Part shown: positions 34,935 to 44,180 of the stretch, piece after piece
How positions within the stretch are numbered: position 1 is the stretch's first letter
How the letters are laid out: each line of letters starts with the position of its first letter
Origin: CBDHDN01 sp965261585
GTDB lineage: Bacteria > Pseudomonadota > Alphaproteobacteria > UBA6615
Direction of reading: 5' to 3'
Length of the DNA: 64,000 nt
Assembly: GCA_965261585.1 (NCBI GenBank)
Contig: CBDHDN010000069.1
Span: forward strand, 62,001 to 126,000
Program-made: the position numbers and the translations under genes
The notes under the pieces: generated by a model
Seen by the model: the letters and a program-made list of their open reading frames with translations, nothing else
Database searches by the model: none
Told to the model about the DNA's origin: nothing

Positions 34935-37211
34935 ATGACCGAACCGGCCCTGCGCCTCGTCGGCTATAGCGACGAGATCAGCGTCGCGCCGGGCGAGACC
35001 ATCACGTTCATGGTCTCGGCCGACGGCGTCGCGACCTACCGGGCCGACATCGTCCGCCTGATCCACGGCGACGCGAACCCGGCCGGCCCCGGCTTCAAGA
35101 CCGGGCCGGCCATGCCCGTCGGCGAATTCCCCGGCCGCAAGCAGGAGACGTTCGCCGGCTCCTACGTCGTGGTACCCGAGCATCAGGCGATGAGCGGCGC
35201 CACGAGTTTCACGTTCGCGGCCCTGGTCTGGCCGACGACGCCGGTGAAGGCGGGGCTGGCACGGGGACCCCAGGCGATCGCGACGCGCGCTTGGCTCGGC
35301 GCCGGCGCGGCCGTCATGCTGGCGCTCGACGACGACGGCCGCGCCGTGCTGCGCTTTGTCAACGGCGGCGAGGCGGTCGACGTCGTCCGCGGCAAGCCGC
35401 TGCTGGCGCGCCACTGGTACCTCGTCGCCGCCAGCTACGACGCGACGACCGCTACGGCGCAGCTCCTACAGCACCCGCTCACGCGCTACCCCGGTATCGA
35501 CGACGCGGCCACCGTCGGCGCGCGCGCCGCCCAGCCGCCGCCGCTGGCGGCGCCGCTGACCATCGCCGCCACACTCGTCGAGGAGGCGGGCGAGCGGCTG
35601 CGCACAGCGCTGCACTTCAACGGCAAGATCGAGGCGCCGGCGCTTTTCGCCCGCGCCGTGCCGGTGGACGAGCTCATGGCCTACTATTGCGGCGGCGGTG
35701 AGCGCGCGGCCCCGGCCGACCTGGTCGCCGCGTGGAACTTCGCCCGCGAGATGTCGTCCGTCACGATCGTCGACGAGGGCCCGCACGGCCTGCACGGCAC
35801 CTGCGTCAACCTGCCGGCCCGCGCCATGAAGGGCGCACGCTGGACCGGCGAGGAGATGAACTGGGCGCGCCGGCCCGAGCACTATGCCGCCATCCACTTC
35901 CACGACGATGACCTCTACGACGCCGGCTGGCAGGCCGACTTCGCCTGGACGGTGCCGGCGGATACGCCCAGCGGCGTCTACTGCGCCCGCCTCGCGTCGC
36001 CCGACGGGGCGCGCGAGGACCTGGTGCCGTTCTGTGTGCGGCCGCCGCGCGGCCGGGCGACCGCCGACGTCGCGGTCCTGCTGCCGACGGCGAGCTACAT
36101 GGCCTACGCCAACGACCACAACTCCGTCGACGTTGCCGCGGCCGAGATGATGATGGGCCGGCTGATCGTGCTGCAGCCTGCCGACCTCTATTTCGACGAA
36201 CACCGCGAATACGGCCTGGCGCTCTACGACACCCATTCCGACGGCAGCGGCGTCTGCTACTCGTCGCGGCTGCGCCCGATCCTCAACATGCGGCCGAAAC
36301 ACGCCGCCTGGGTCGGCGGCGCCGGCTCCGGCCTGTGGCAGTTCAACGCCGACACCCACCTGATCGACTGGCTCGAGGCCAAGGACATCACCTACGACGT
36401 CGTCACCGACGAGGACCTGCATGCCGAGGGGGCGAGCCTGCTCGCGCCCTATCGCACGGTCCTCACCGGCACCCACCCGGAATACCATTCGACGGCGATG
36501 TGGGACGCCACGCGCGCCTACCTCGGCGGCGGCGGGCGGCTGATGTATCTCGGCGCCAACGGCTGGTACTGGCGCATCGCCTGGCACGGCCAGCTGCCCG
36601 GCGTCATCGAGGTGCGCCGGGCCGAGGACGGCATCCGCACCTGGGCGGCCGAGCCCGGCGAGTACTATCACAGCTTCACCGGCGAATATGGCGGCCTGTG
36701 GCGGCGCCAGGGCCGGCCGCCCAACGTGCTGCTCGGCACCGGCTTCACGGCCCAGGGCTTCGATGTCTCCGGCTGGTACGAACGCCAGCCCGACAGCTTC
36801 GATGCGCGCGCCGCGTTCATCTTCGAGGGCATCGGCGCGGACGAGAAGATCGGCGACTTCGGCCTCGTCGGCGGCGGCGCCGCGGGGCTCGAGCTCGACC
36901 GCGTCGACCCCCTGCTCGGCACGCCGCCCCACACGCTGAAGCTCGCCTCGTCGGTCGGCCACACCGACCTCTACCTGTTGGTGGCCGAGGAGATCCTGGT
37001 GACGACGCCGAACCTGTCCGGCACCCAGAAAGAAAACGTGCGTGCCGACATGGCGTTCTTCGAGGGGCCTGAGGGCGGCGCCGTGTTCTCGATCAGTTCG
37101 ATCGCCTGGTGCGGCAGCCTCAGCCACGACGGCTACGCCAACAACGTCTCCCGCATCACCGAAAACGTGCTCCGCCGCTTCCTCGACCCGGCCCCTTTCA
37201 CCCGTGAGTAG
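34935..37211 (+). CDS. N,N-dimethylformamidase large-subunit homologue (DmfA2-like)
   Basis: A 758-residue protein that follows the order of conserved blocks I know from the DMFase large subunit, an amide-hydrolysing enzyme with a mononuclear iron site. Blocks: IVRLIHGDANPAGPGFK at the start, FTFAALVWPTTP and LHFNGKIEAPALFARA of a LamG-like domain, then SYMAYANDH, YGLALYDTHSDGSGVCYSSR, ILNMRPKH, FNADTHLIDWLEAKDITYDV, LTGTHPEYHSTAMWD, GLVGGGAAGLELDRVDPLLG and SISSIAWCGSLSHDGYANNV. In the known enzyme the iron ligands are two Tyr and a Glu; YMAYAN, YDTH and HPEY are the matching candidates. No small-subunit gene is adjacent. Substrate may differ from DMF. Confidence 0.85.
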   Translation: MTEPALRLVGYSDEISVAPGETITFMVSADGVATYRADIVRLIHGDANPAGPGFKTGPAMPVGEFPGRKQETFAGSYVVVPEHQAMSGATSFTFAALVWPTTPVKAGLARGPQAIATRAWLGAGAAVMLALDDDGRAVLRFVNGGEAVDVVRGKPLLARHWYLVAASYDATTATAQLLQHPLTRYPGIDDAATVGARAAQPPPLAAPLTIAATLVEEAGERLRTALHFNGKIEAPALFARAVPVDELMAYYCGGGERAAPADLVAAWNFAREMSSVTIVDEGPHGLHGTCVNLPARAMKGARWTGEEMNWARRPEHYAAIHFHDDDLYDAGWQADFAWTVPADTPSGVYCARLASPDGAREDLVPFCVRPPRGRATADVAVLLPTASYMAYANDHNSVDVAAAEMMMGRLIVLQPADLYFDEHREYGLALYDTHSDGSGVCYSSRLRPILNMRPKHAAWVGGAGSGLWQFNADTHLIDWLEAKDITYDVVTDEDLHAEGASLLAPYRTVLTGTHPEYHSTAMWDATRAYLGGGGRLMYLGANGWYWRIAWHGQLPGVIEVRRAEDGIRTWAAEPGEYYHSFTGEYGGLWRRQGRPPNVLLGTGFTAQGFDVSGWYERQPDSFDARAAFIFEGIGADEKIGDFGLVGGGAAGLELDRVDPLLGTPPHTLKLASSVGHTDLYLLVAEEILVTTPNLSGTQKENVRADMAFFEGPEGGAVFSISSIAWCGSLSHDGYANNVSRITENVLRRFLDPAPFTRE

Positions 37212-37310
37212 GCCGTCTTCCCCTCCTCCCTGCCGGAGCGGGACGCGCCCGTGACGAAGCGATGGGTGAGGGGGGGGGGCATGAGGAGGCGTAAATCGGC
37301 CATCCCAAAG

Positions 37311-37355
37311 CCGTCATCCTCGGCCAACGAGCAGCCAACGAGCCGAGGATGACGG
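37311..37355 (+). repeat. 14-bp inverted repeat downstream of the DMFase gene
   Basis: CCGTCATCCTCGGC and GCCGAGGATGACGG are perfect complements separated by 17 bases. It lies 100 bases after the DmfA2-like stop and could act as a transcription end or RNA stem, but there is no T run after it. The rest of 37212-37502 holds only a G tract near 37271-37279. Confidence 0.6.
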
Positions 37356-37502
37356 ATTGTTGGTGCGGGATGGCGGCGGGAAAACCCGCTATCTGCCCCG
37401 CCGCGAGCGCCGGCACCCTGGCGATGTCGGATTTTTCAGTACGGGCGATCGTGGGGACGCTAGTTTCGGCGCCATGGGCCAACCACGAATGCAGGAACCG
37501 CT

Positions 37503-37964
37503 ATGGAACAACGCGTCAGCATGATCGCGCTCGGCGTCGCCGACTTGGCGCGCGCGAAGGCGTTCTACGAGGGCGTCGTCGGCTGGCGCGCCGCCGAAGG
37601 CCCGCCCGAGATCGTCTTCTTCGACCTCGGCGGCGTCATCCTCTCGCTCTATCCCCACGGCGCGTTCGCGAAGGAGATGACGACCGATCCCGCCGCCGTC
37701 GACACCGCCAACGCAGCGCCGGTCCGCGACGGTGCCTACGAGGGCTTCGCCCTCGCCCACAACGCCCGCAGCGAGGCCGAGGTCGACGCCATCTTCGCCC
37801 GGCTGCAGGAGCGCGGCGCGACGATCCTCAAGCCGCCGGAGCGCGTTTTTTGGGGCGGCTATTCCGGCTATTTCGCCGACCTCGACGGCCACAACTGGGA
37901 GGTCGCCTACAACCCGTTCTGGACGATCGGCGACGACGGCCGCATCGCCATGACGCCGCCCTGA
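37503..37964 (+). CDS. VOC-family (glyoxalase/bleomycin-resistance-like) protein
   Basis: Complete 153-residue VOC protein: MEQRVSMIALGVADLARAKA, FYEGVVGWRA, then EGFALAHNARSEAEVDAIFA and YSGYFADLDGHNWEVAYNPF, the typical C-terminal metal-site segment (D.DGH.WE). Two babbb repeats are visible. It follows the DMFase-like gene by 290 bases, with a large inverted repeat between. The substrate is unknown; VOC proteins include dioxygenases, isomerases and resistance proteins. Confidence 0.88.
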   Translation: MEQRVSMIALGVADLARAKAFYEGVVGWRAAEGPPEIVFFDLGGVILSLYPHGAFAKEMTTDPAAVDTANAAPVRDGAYEGFALAHNARSEAEVDAIFARLQERGATILKPPERVFWGGYSGYFADLDGHNWEVAYNPFWTIGDDGRIAMTPP

Positions 37965-38258
37965 CGTGCGGTCGTTACTGGGCCCGACGCAAGCGGCGAT
38001 GCCGAGTGGCCCGTCCGACCATGCTCATGACATACGGGCACCCAGGCTGCCGCCATCGACACCGGCGCGCCAGGCCGCGGGCGACCTCGCGCCACAGCGT
38101 CGCGGACTCGGCCATCAGGTCGACCAGCGGGAACTCGGTGCGGCCGCCACGGGCGCGCCCGATACCATTGCGGGATCGCTGTTCAGCTTGGCGGACAGGG
38201 TGGCGATCCGCAGGTGGCCGGTCGGCGGGGAGGTGGGACGCCCCGCCGCCTCGGCTGT
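37965..38258. other. Gene-free stretch between VOC and OsmC genes
   Basis: About 290 bases without a convincing gene. The minus strand has an open frame including SATLWREVARGLARRCRWRQ that runs on from the OsmC-side spacer, but it lacks a recognisable family and a ribosome binding site. Probably debris. Confidence 0.4.
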
Positions 38259-38786
38259 TTACTCCGCCGCGGCCGCCGCCTGGCTCGTCACTTCCAGGTC
38301 GAGCTCGACCGGGACGGGCTCCTTGATGATGTCGAGCACCGGGCAATGCGTGTTGACGATCCCACGCAATTGCTCGAGCGCCTCGGGGCTAGCGCTGGAC
38401 ACGATCCGCACGGTGCCCTTGATGCTCTGGTATCCGGGTCGGACGCCCTCGTCCACGGCAAAGAAACCGCGCAGGTCGATATCGCCCTCGAGCTTGACGG
38501 ACACGGACTCGATGGGGATGCCGAGGGTTGCGGCAAACGCCTTGTAGGTGATCTCCTGGCAGGAGCCGAGCGAGGCCAGGATCAGCTCGACCGGGTTGGG
38601 GCCGGCATCGGTGCCGCCCAAGCTCTCCGGCTCATCGACGGTCAGGCGATGGTCCCGCAACTTTACGTCGGAGCGCAGACCGTCCGTCAGCAACGAGACG
38701 GATTCGAAGGTTGCCAGCGCCGTCTCGGGCTGTTCGCGAAAGGACTGCTGGGTTTCGGCGATAAGCTCGCGCAGATTGTCGCTCAT
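38259..38786 (-). CDS. OsmC-family protein
   Basis: A 175-residue peroxide- or stress-related thiol protein. Start at MSDNLRELIAETQQSFREQP rather than the longer frame. The two family cysteines are in SLGSCQEITYKAFA and VNTHCPVLDIIKE. The usual DEPESLGGTDAGPNPVELIL block precedes the first. These features fit OsmC/Ohr-like hydroperoxide reductases, but members of the YhfA-like branch have unknown roles. It is monocistronic, with a rho-independent terminator-like hairpin 80-110 bases upstream on the other side. Confidence 0.88.
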   Translation of the reverse strand: MSDNLRELIAETQQSFREQPETALATFESVSLLTDGLRSDVKLRDHRLTVDEPESLGGTDAGPNPVELILASLGSCQEITYKAFAATLGIPIESVSVKLEGDIDLRGFFAVDEGVRPGYQSIKGTVRIVSSASPEALEQLRGIVNTHCPVLDIIKEPVPVELDLEVTSQAAAAAE

Positions 38787-38865
38787 TTTTCGCAAGCTGT
38801 CGCTCAAATCGGCGCTGATCTCAGAGTAGGACAAGCGAGCAAAGCTGTCAAACTGACGACCCGCG

Positions 38866-38894
38866 AACGGGGCCGCTTTTGGCGGCCCCGTTTT
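38866..38894 (+). terminator. Rho-independent terminator-like hairpin
   Basis: AACGGGGCCGC and GCGGCCCCGTT form an 11-bp stem around a five-base loop, followed by a T run on the plus strand (TTTTC). It lies upstream of the minus-strand OsmC gene and after no obvious plus-strand gene, so what it ends is unclear. Confidence 0.7.
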
Positions 38895-39031
38895 CATCTG
38901 AGCCCCGACGCGGCGCATATGCGCTCGACGAGGGCCGCTGGTTCCGAACCATGACCCTTCAAACAGGCCCGCGACGAAGCGCTCCAGCCCCGGCGCGGAC
39001 GCTTGGGCCGCCAGACGCGATCAACCAATGA

Positions 39032-39062
39032 GCCCTCACCCTGAGCTTGTCGAAGGGTGAGC
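39032..39062 (+). repeat. REP-like repeat
   Basis: Single unit with core CTCACCCTGAGCTTGTCGAA followed by GGGTGAG. The same core, in either strand, appears at 30666-30690, 40571-40671, 46382-46494 and 48029-48054. The 39-kb copy sits in the 219-base gap between the OsmC and EF-hand genes. The half CCCTTCGACAAGCTCAGGG is itself a partial palindrome. Confidence 0.8.
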
Positions 39063-39137
39063 TTGGTCCGCGGTTCAGGCCCGAGGAAGGGCAAGGGCCG
39101 TACTCAGGAACGTGCCACGACCCGAAAAGGCTGCGGC

Positions 39138-39800
39138 CTAGGACAGGCCCTCGCCCTTGGTCATGAAGCCCATATGCTTGTTCGCTTCCTTGAGCCCGCC
39201 TTCGCCCTCGACCCATGTGACCTTGCCGTCGCCGTTGGCGTCGACGCCATCGAGCAGCTGTTGGGCCAGCACCTCGATCTGTCGCAACAGCGCCGCCGCT
39301 TGGGTCGCGGACGTGGCGCCCTCGACTTGGCCGCCGAGGTCGACGATCTGGTCGATCCACGGGCTCACATTGCCGGTGCTGGTTGCGACGTGCATGGCAT
39401 GGAGCTTCACGTTGTCACTGGCGTCATCGCTGCCGGCCGCGAAACCGACATGCGTTGCGGCCCCGTCGGCGGCGCGGCGCAAGCCGTAGCCCAGTCCGGG
39501 GCCCTTTGCCATCCCGTCGGTATCGACGGCGTGCAGGATGTGGGTCGTATGCAGCTTCAGCCAATCGAGGTTGTCCGGCTGCTTGAGGGCCAGTCCGGCG
39601 TGGACCACGGCGATCTCCGCTTCGGCCATCGCGGTCGGCAACAGGCCGCGCTCGTCGGGCGTATCCTTCCAGCTGTCGAGGACGTGGCCGATGTGAAGGT
39701 GGGATGCTTTCTTGTCGTCGGCCGCCGCCGTGGTGGCGGCCGCGCCGGCAAAGGCCGTCAGCAGAACGGCGCCGATGGCGATATTGGTTAGCCTTACCAT
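39138..39800 (-). CDS. Exported protein with one EF-hand
   Basis: A 220-residue secreted or periplasmic protein with signal peptide MVRLTNIAIGAVLLTAFAGA and cleavage after about residue 27 (ATTAAA-DDKK). GGGAGG lies upstream of this ATG. The body is helical with several His (SHLHIGHVLDSW, LHTTHILHAVDTDG, VKLHAMHVA). A complete EF-hand loop DANGDGKVTWVE lies at residues 187-198, with acidic ligands at positions 1, 3, 5 and 12, so Ca binding is likely. I do not recognise the family. Confidence 0.75.
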   Translation of the reverse strand: MVRLTNIAIGAVLLTAFAGAAATTAAADDKKASHLHIGHVLDSWKDTPDERGLLPTAMAEAEIAVVHAGLALKQPDNLDWLKLHTTHILHAVDTDGMAKGPGLGYGLRRAADGAATHVGFAAGSDDASDNVKLHAMHVATSTGNVSPWIDQIVDLGGQVEGATSATQAAALLRQIEVLAQQLLDGVDANGDGKVTWVEGEGGLKEANKHMGFMTKGEGLS

Positions 39801-40026
39801 GCTCGATCCTCCCAGAAGCTTCATGTCATCGGAAGACGGCGTTTGCGCATCTCCCTACAAGCACGACACGGCAGGGGGCGATATTATTCCGGCCGGCGCT
39901 TCAAAACACTCCGGGCGCGCCGACATCCCGACCCTGGATATCGGCGCTCCGACGGATGTTCCCGGTCTTGCGCGATCCCGCGGGCGACGGGTCGTCAGCG
40001 CCGCCGCCGGCATGCTACGTTGGACT

Positions 40027-40530
40027 ATGGGCGCGCATGGGAGTGCGGCGGCAGGCAATGGGGCGAGGCTCGTTGTGGGACGGGCGGTTGCGCTTCTCGT
40101 TCTCGTTCTTGCGGCGTCGGCCCATGCCCAGGCGCCGCTGCCGCCCGATCCGGCGCTGTCGCCCGCGGCCGTCGTCCGCATCCAGCTCGAGGCGCTGCAG
40201 CGCAACGACGTGCCGACCCCCGACGCCGGCATCCGTCAGACATGCGCCTTCGCCCATCCCGACAACAAGCGCCTCACCGGCCCGCTCGCGCGCTTCGGCC
40301 AGATGATCAAGGGCCCCGCCTACCGCCCGCTCATCGGCCACGCCGCCCACACGATCGAACGCCTCGGCGCGACCGGCGACGAGGCGACGTTCAGGGTCAC
40401 GATCGAGACCCCTGAGGGGGCGGTTCTGGAGTACCTCTGGGTCGTCGCCCGAGTCCTCGACGGCCCCACCAAGGGCGCCTGGATGACGACCAGCGCCCCC
40501 CCTCCGCGCCCATCCGGCCGCGCGATCTAA
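40027..40530 (+). CDS. DUF4864-type exported protein
   Basis: A 167-residue protein with an N-terminal signal or anchor (LVVGRAVALLVLVLAASAHA) then the domain ALSPAAVVRIQLEALQRND, IRQTCAFAHPDNKRLTGPLA, RFGQMIKGPAYRPLIGHAAH. This block order matches DUF4864 proteins of Alphaproteobacteria. Function unknown; the fold is NTF2-like by general resemblance. The start could be five codons earlier (an ATG at 40012). Confidence 0.78.
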   Translation: MGAHGSAAAGNGARLVVGRAVALLVLVLAASAHAQAPLPPDPALSPAAVVRIQLEALQRNDVPTPDAGIRQTCAFAHPDNKRLTGPLARFGQMIKGPAYRPLIGHAAHTIERLGATGDEATFRVTIETPEGAVLEYLWVVARVLDGPTKGAWMTTSAPPPRPSGRAI

Positions 40531-40570
40531 GGCCGCTGCGGCCCTGTACCATCACCCTTGGACAGGCTCA

Positions 40571-40671
40571 CCCTTCGACAAGCTCAGGGTGAGGTGTTCG
40601 ATTCTGCTCCATCGTGGCGGCCCCGTTCGATCCACCGATAAGCCCTCACCCTGAGCCTGTCGAAGGGCGAG
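40571..40671. repeat. REP-like inverted pair (BIME-like)
   Basis: Two copies of the REP core in opposite orientation: CCCTTCGACAAGCTCAGGG at 40571 and CCTGAGCCTGTCGAAGGG near 40652. The pair is about 100 bases long and would fold into one large hairpin between the convergent DUF4864 and GH116 genes. A second pair of the same build is at 46382-46494. Confidence 0.8.
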
Positions 40672-40681
40672 GGCGACGCGC

Positions 40682-43106
40682 CTACCCCGCTGGCGGCGCC
40701 ACCAGGGCCCAGATCACCAGCGAGCGCATGTTCATGACGGCGCGGAAGGCCGTCCCTTCGGGGTCGTAGGCGGCCGGCGTGCGGAACCACAGGCCACGCT
40801 CCTCATAGACCGCGCGGTGGATGGCGGCGAGCACGCGCTCGGCCTCGTCGGTCATGCCGGCGGCGGTGAGCTGATTGGCGAGCGAGCAGTTCAGGCCGAT
40901 CAGCACCTCGTCGGACTGGTGGCGGGCATAGCCGTGGGCGTCGGCGTCGGCATGGATCGCTTGCGTGAAGCCGGCGATATTGACAGCGCCCATGCGGCCG
41001 CCCGCGACCGCGTCCAGGTTCTCCCGGCAGATCGTCGCCAGCGCCTGGCGCATGCGCGCCGGTGGGACGACGTCGCCGAGGCCGAGCCGGCGCGCATACC
41101 ACGGCCCGAACAGCTGCTCGACGAAAACCGCCTCGCCATACGGGCTGTCGGTGTCCCAGCGATAGTGCGTGCCGCACCACAGCTTCGCGTCGAACGCTCG
41201 CGTTCCGCGGCTGAGCAATCCCCGCCAGCGCGCCGCGTGCTCGTCCTCGCCCACCTTGTCCGCCAGCCACGCCGCCGCCGCCAGCGCGGCGAGCCACAGC
41301 CCGCCGCAATAGGCGCTGGGCCCGCGCGTCGGGATGTTGTCGATCGTCTGGTCGGGGAAGCCGTCATTCTCGATCAGGCCGTCGCCGTCACGGTCGAAGG
41401 CCTCGAGCCGCGTCATCGCCGCCACGACGGCCGGCAAGCAGGTCCGCGCCAGGTCCGGGTCGTCGAGCGCCTGCGCGTCGCGCGCCACGGTCAAGACGAA
41501 CATCGCCGGCAGGTCCTTCCACGGGATCGGGTCCTGATAGGTGTAGGCGTTGACGAGCACGCCAGGGTCCTCTTCCGGGCCGCCCAAATCATGCGGCACG
41601 GCGCCGACCTCGTCGGTCGGAAACAGATGGCCCGTGCGCGTGCAGCGCCGCCGGGTCGCATCGTCGCGCACCACCTGCTCGGCATAGGCCGTGATGACCT
41701 GGCGTTCCAGATCGGGCCAGTGGGCGACGAAGGCGAACGAGCCGTAGACCCACAGATCGAACGTGTCGTAGAGCGGATAGTCCGGGCATTCGATGACGCC
41801 GAAGAACGGCGGCGCCGGGTCGCCGGCCGCAACCGGCCCGTCGGTCCAGGCCGTGTAGCCGTCGACCAGGTGATAGAGCTGGTTGAACATCATGCCGTCG
41901 ATCCACGGCGCCAGGCCGTGGGTGCGCGCGTGTGCGTCGTGCCAGGCGTCGATCGCGGCGGCCCAGGCGGCGGCGTTGTCGAGCGCCAGCTTGACCAGGG
42001 CGCCCGCGTTGTCGCCGCCGCGGCCGATCTCACGCGTGTAGCGCCGCCTGCCGCCTGCCGAGCCCGAACTACACGACCGGCAGATCCCAGACCAGCGCCA
42101 TCGGCACGACCAGGGCCTCGCCGGGTGCCAGCGTCACGGTGGCGCTGACGGCACCGCCCAGCGTGTGCTCCTGGGTGTCGGTAAAGCCGAAGCCGCCGAG
42201 CCACGCCGTGTCGTCCTCCGGCACCGCGCCGGTCGCCGCGAACGCGTCCCAGATGGCGGCGCCGTCGCCCAGGGCATCGAACGTCACCGTGCGGCCGACG
42301 GCGACGCGCTCGTCCGCGGCCGCGGCGATCGCCCACTGGCCGCGGTTCTGGTCCGGCGCATCGCCGACGCGGGCCGTGTCGAAGATGACGCCGCGCGCCG
42401 CGCCAGCACCGGCGGTGCCACCGGCGGTGCCGCCGGCGGTCGCGACCTCCAGGGCGGCGTTGATGTTGCCGGCGTTGCGCCGGAACGGCTTGTCGCGGCC
42501 GAACTCGTCGAACCAGCCATTGAGGTTCGTGAACGCGAACATCAGGCCGATCTTGACCGGCCGGTCGGCAGTGTTGCGCAAATGCCAGCGGAAGACGCCG
42601 ACGGGCAGCGCCGCCTCGGCATAGCGGTAGGGCAGGGTGGGCGAGAACTGCTCGCACACCATCTCCACCGGCCGCGCCGCGGTCGCCGGGTAGGTGAACC
42701 ACGCCTTCGGGAACAGCGCGGCGTAGTGACCCGCCGGCGCCGCCGTCGGCCAGGTCCAGGCGCCCAGCACGTCGCCGTCGGGTTCGCGCGGCTGCAGCAC
42801 TTCGGCATGCGCCGGCCCGCCCGCGGCCTGCTGGAACACGGCGAAGCCGTTGGCCGGCTCGACGAAGTGCTTGAGCGCACCCGGCTTCACGGTCCAGCAC
42901 CGAAACGTGCCGCGCCAGTCGCGGCCGATGCCGCCGGTGCCGAAGCCGCCGAGCGGCAGGCCCTGCAGGGCGCCGCCATCATGCTGGATCGCCAGCTTCG
43001 CGTGGTGGCCGAGGTCGCTGGCCGCGTCGAACGCGCGGCGCCAGGCCGCCGCCGGAATGCCGTGGCCGTCGCGCGCGCTCGGCGCATCTGGTGTTGCGGT
43101 TGGCAT
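40682..43106 (-). pseudogene. GH116 (GBA2-like) glycosidase, broken by a stop and a frameshift
   Basis: Glycoside hydrolase related to non-lysosomal glucosylceramidase and bacterial beta-glucosidases. The 5' half from ATG 43106 is the GBA2_N domain (LPLGGFGTGGIGRDWRGTFR, PTLPYRYAEAALPVGVFRWH, AFTNLNGWFDEFGRDKPFRR). It runs to a TAG at 42069-42071 after VWDLPVV. The 3' half continues in another frame from RRRYTREIGRGGDNAGALVK and contains the catalytic-region motifs GVIECPDYPLYDTFDLWVYG and DGLIENDGFPDQTIDNI, then AFRAVMNMRSLVIWAL. One base change and one indel separate the halves. Non-functional as read. It ends next to a REP pair. Confidence 0.85.
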
Positions 43107-43184
43107 AACGATACTGTTCCTCCCTGGCTTGGTTCCCGCGCCCACACTAGGACTCCGCGCGGCCGGCCGCCAAGGGGGAGACCC

Positions 43185-44180
43185 ATGAAGAAGATCCTCA
43201 ACGAGCCCTATGACTATGTCGACGAGATGCTGGCCGGCCTGTGCGCCGCCCATCCGGAGTTCTACACGCAGCCGAGCCCGCGGGTGATCCGGCGGCCCGA
43301 TGCGCCGATCGAGGGCAAGGTCGCGATCGTGTCGGGCGGCGGCTCCGGCCACCTGCCGATTTTCACCGGCTATGTCGGGCCGGGCCTGTTGGATGCCTGC
43401 GCCATCGGCGACGTGTTCGCTTCGCCGTCGGTCGAGCAGATGGCCGAGGCGATGCGGGCGGCCAATGGCGGCGCCGGCGTGCTACGCCTCTACGGCAACT
43501 ACGGCGGCGACATCATGAATTTCGACATGGCCGGCGACATGCTGGAGATGGAGGATTTGCGCTCGACGACCGTGCTGCTCGCCGACGACGTCGCCAGCGC
43601 CAAGCCGGAGGAGCGCGACAAGCGCCGCGGCGTCGCCGGCATGGTCTATGCCTTCAAGATCGCCGGCGCCGCGGCCGACACCGGTGCCGACCTGGACGAG
43701 GTCACGAACATCGCCCAGAAGGCCGCCGACAGCTGCCGCTCCATCGGCGCCGCGCTCACCCCCTGCATCGTCCCCCAGGCCGGCAAGCCGACGTTCGAGC
43801 TCGCCGCGGACGAGATGGAGATGGGCATGGGCATCCATGGCGAGCCCGGCGTCTGGCGCGGCAAGCTGCGCCGCGCCGACGAGATCGCGGCGGAGATGTG
43901 CGATCTGCTGTTGGCCGACATGCCGCTGGGCCCCGGCGACCGCGTGTCGCCGCTGGTCAACAGCCTCGGCGCGACGCCGCCGGAGGAGCTCTACATCCTC
44001 TACCGCGTCGTCGCCCAGCGCCTGCACGACGCCGGCGCCACAATCGTCATGCCGCTGGTCGGCCGCTACGCCACCTCGATGGAGATGACCGGCGCCTCGC
44101 TCACGTTCTGCAAGCTCGACGACGACCTCGAGCGGCTGCTGGGCGCGCCGGCGGCCTGCGCCACCTGGACGGTCGGCTAG
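43185..44180 (+). CDS. dhaK: Dihydroxyacetone-kinase-type subunit DhaK
   Basis: 331-residue substrate-binding kinase subunit. It covalently holds a dihydroxyacetone-like ketose through a His, here in MGMGIHGEPGVW. Other family blocks: VAIVSGGGSGHLPIFTGYVG at the start, GDVFASPSVEQMAEAM, LRLYGNYGGDIMNFDMA and VNSLGATPPEELYILYRVVA. AAGGGGGA lies upstream of the ATG. It is followed directly (no gap) by dhaL, and there is no DhaM-type phosphotransferase partner nearby, suggesting an ATP-using enzyme. The real substrate may be a C3-C4 ketose. Confidence 0.9.
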   Translation: MKKILNEPYDYVDEMLAGLCAAHPEFYTQPSPRVIRRPDAPIEGKVAIVSGGGSGHLPIFTGYVGPGLLDACAIGDVFASPSVEQMAEAMRAANGGAGVLRLYGNYGGDIMNFDMAGDMLEMEDLRSTTVLLADDVASAKPEERDKRRGVAGMVYAFKIAGAAADTGADLDEVTNIAQKAADSCRSIGAALTPCIVPQAGKPTFELAADEMEMGMGIHGEPGVWRGKLRRADEIAAEMCDLLLADMPLGPGDRVSPLVNSLGATPPEELYILYRVVAQRLHDAGATIVMPLVGRYATSMEMTGASLTFCKLDDDLERLLGAPAACATWTVG

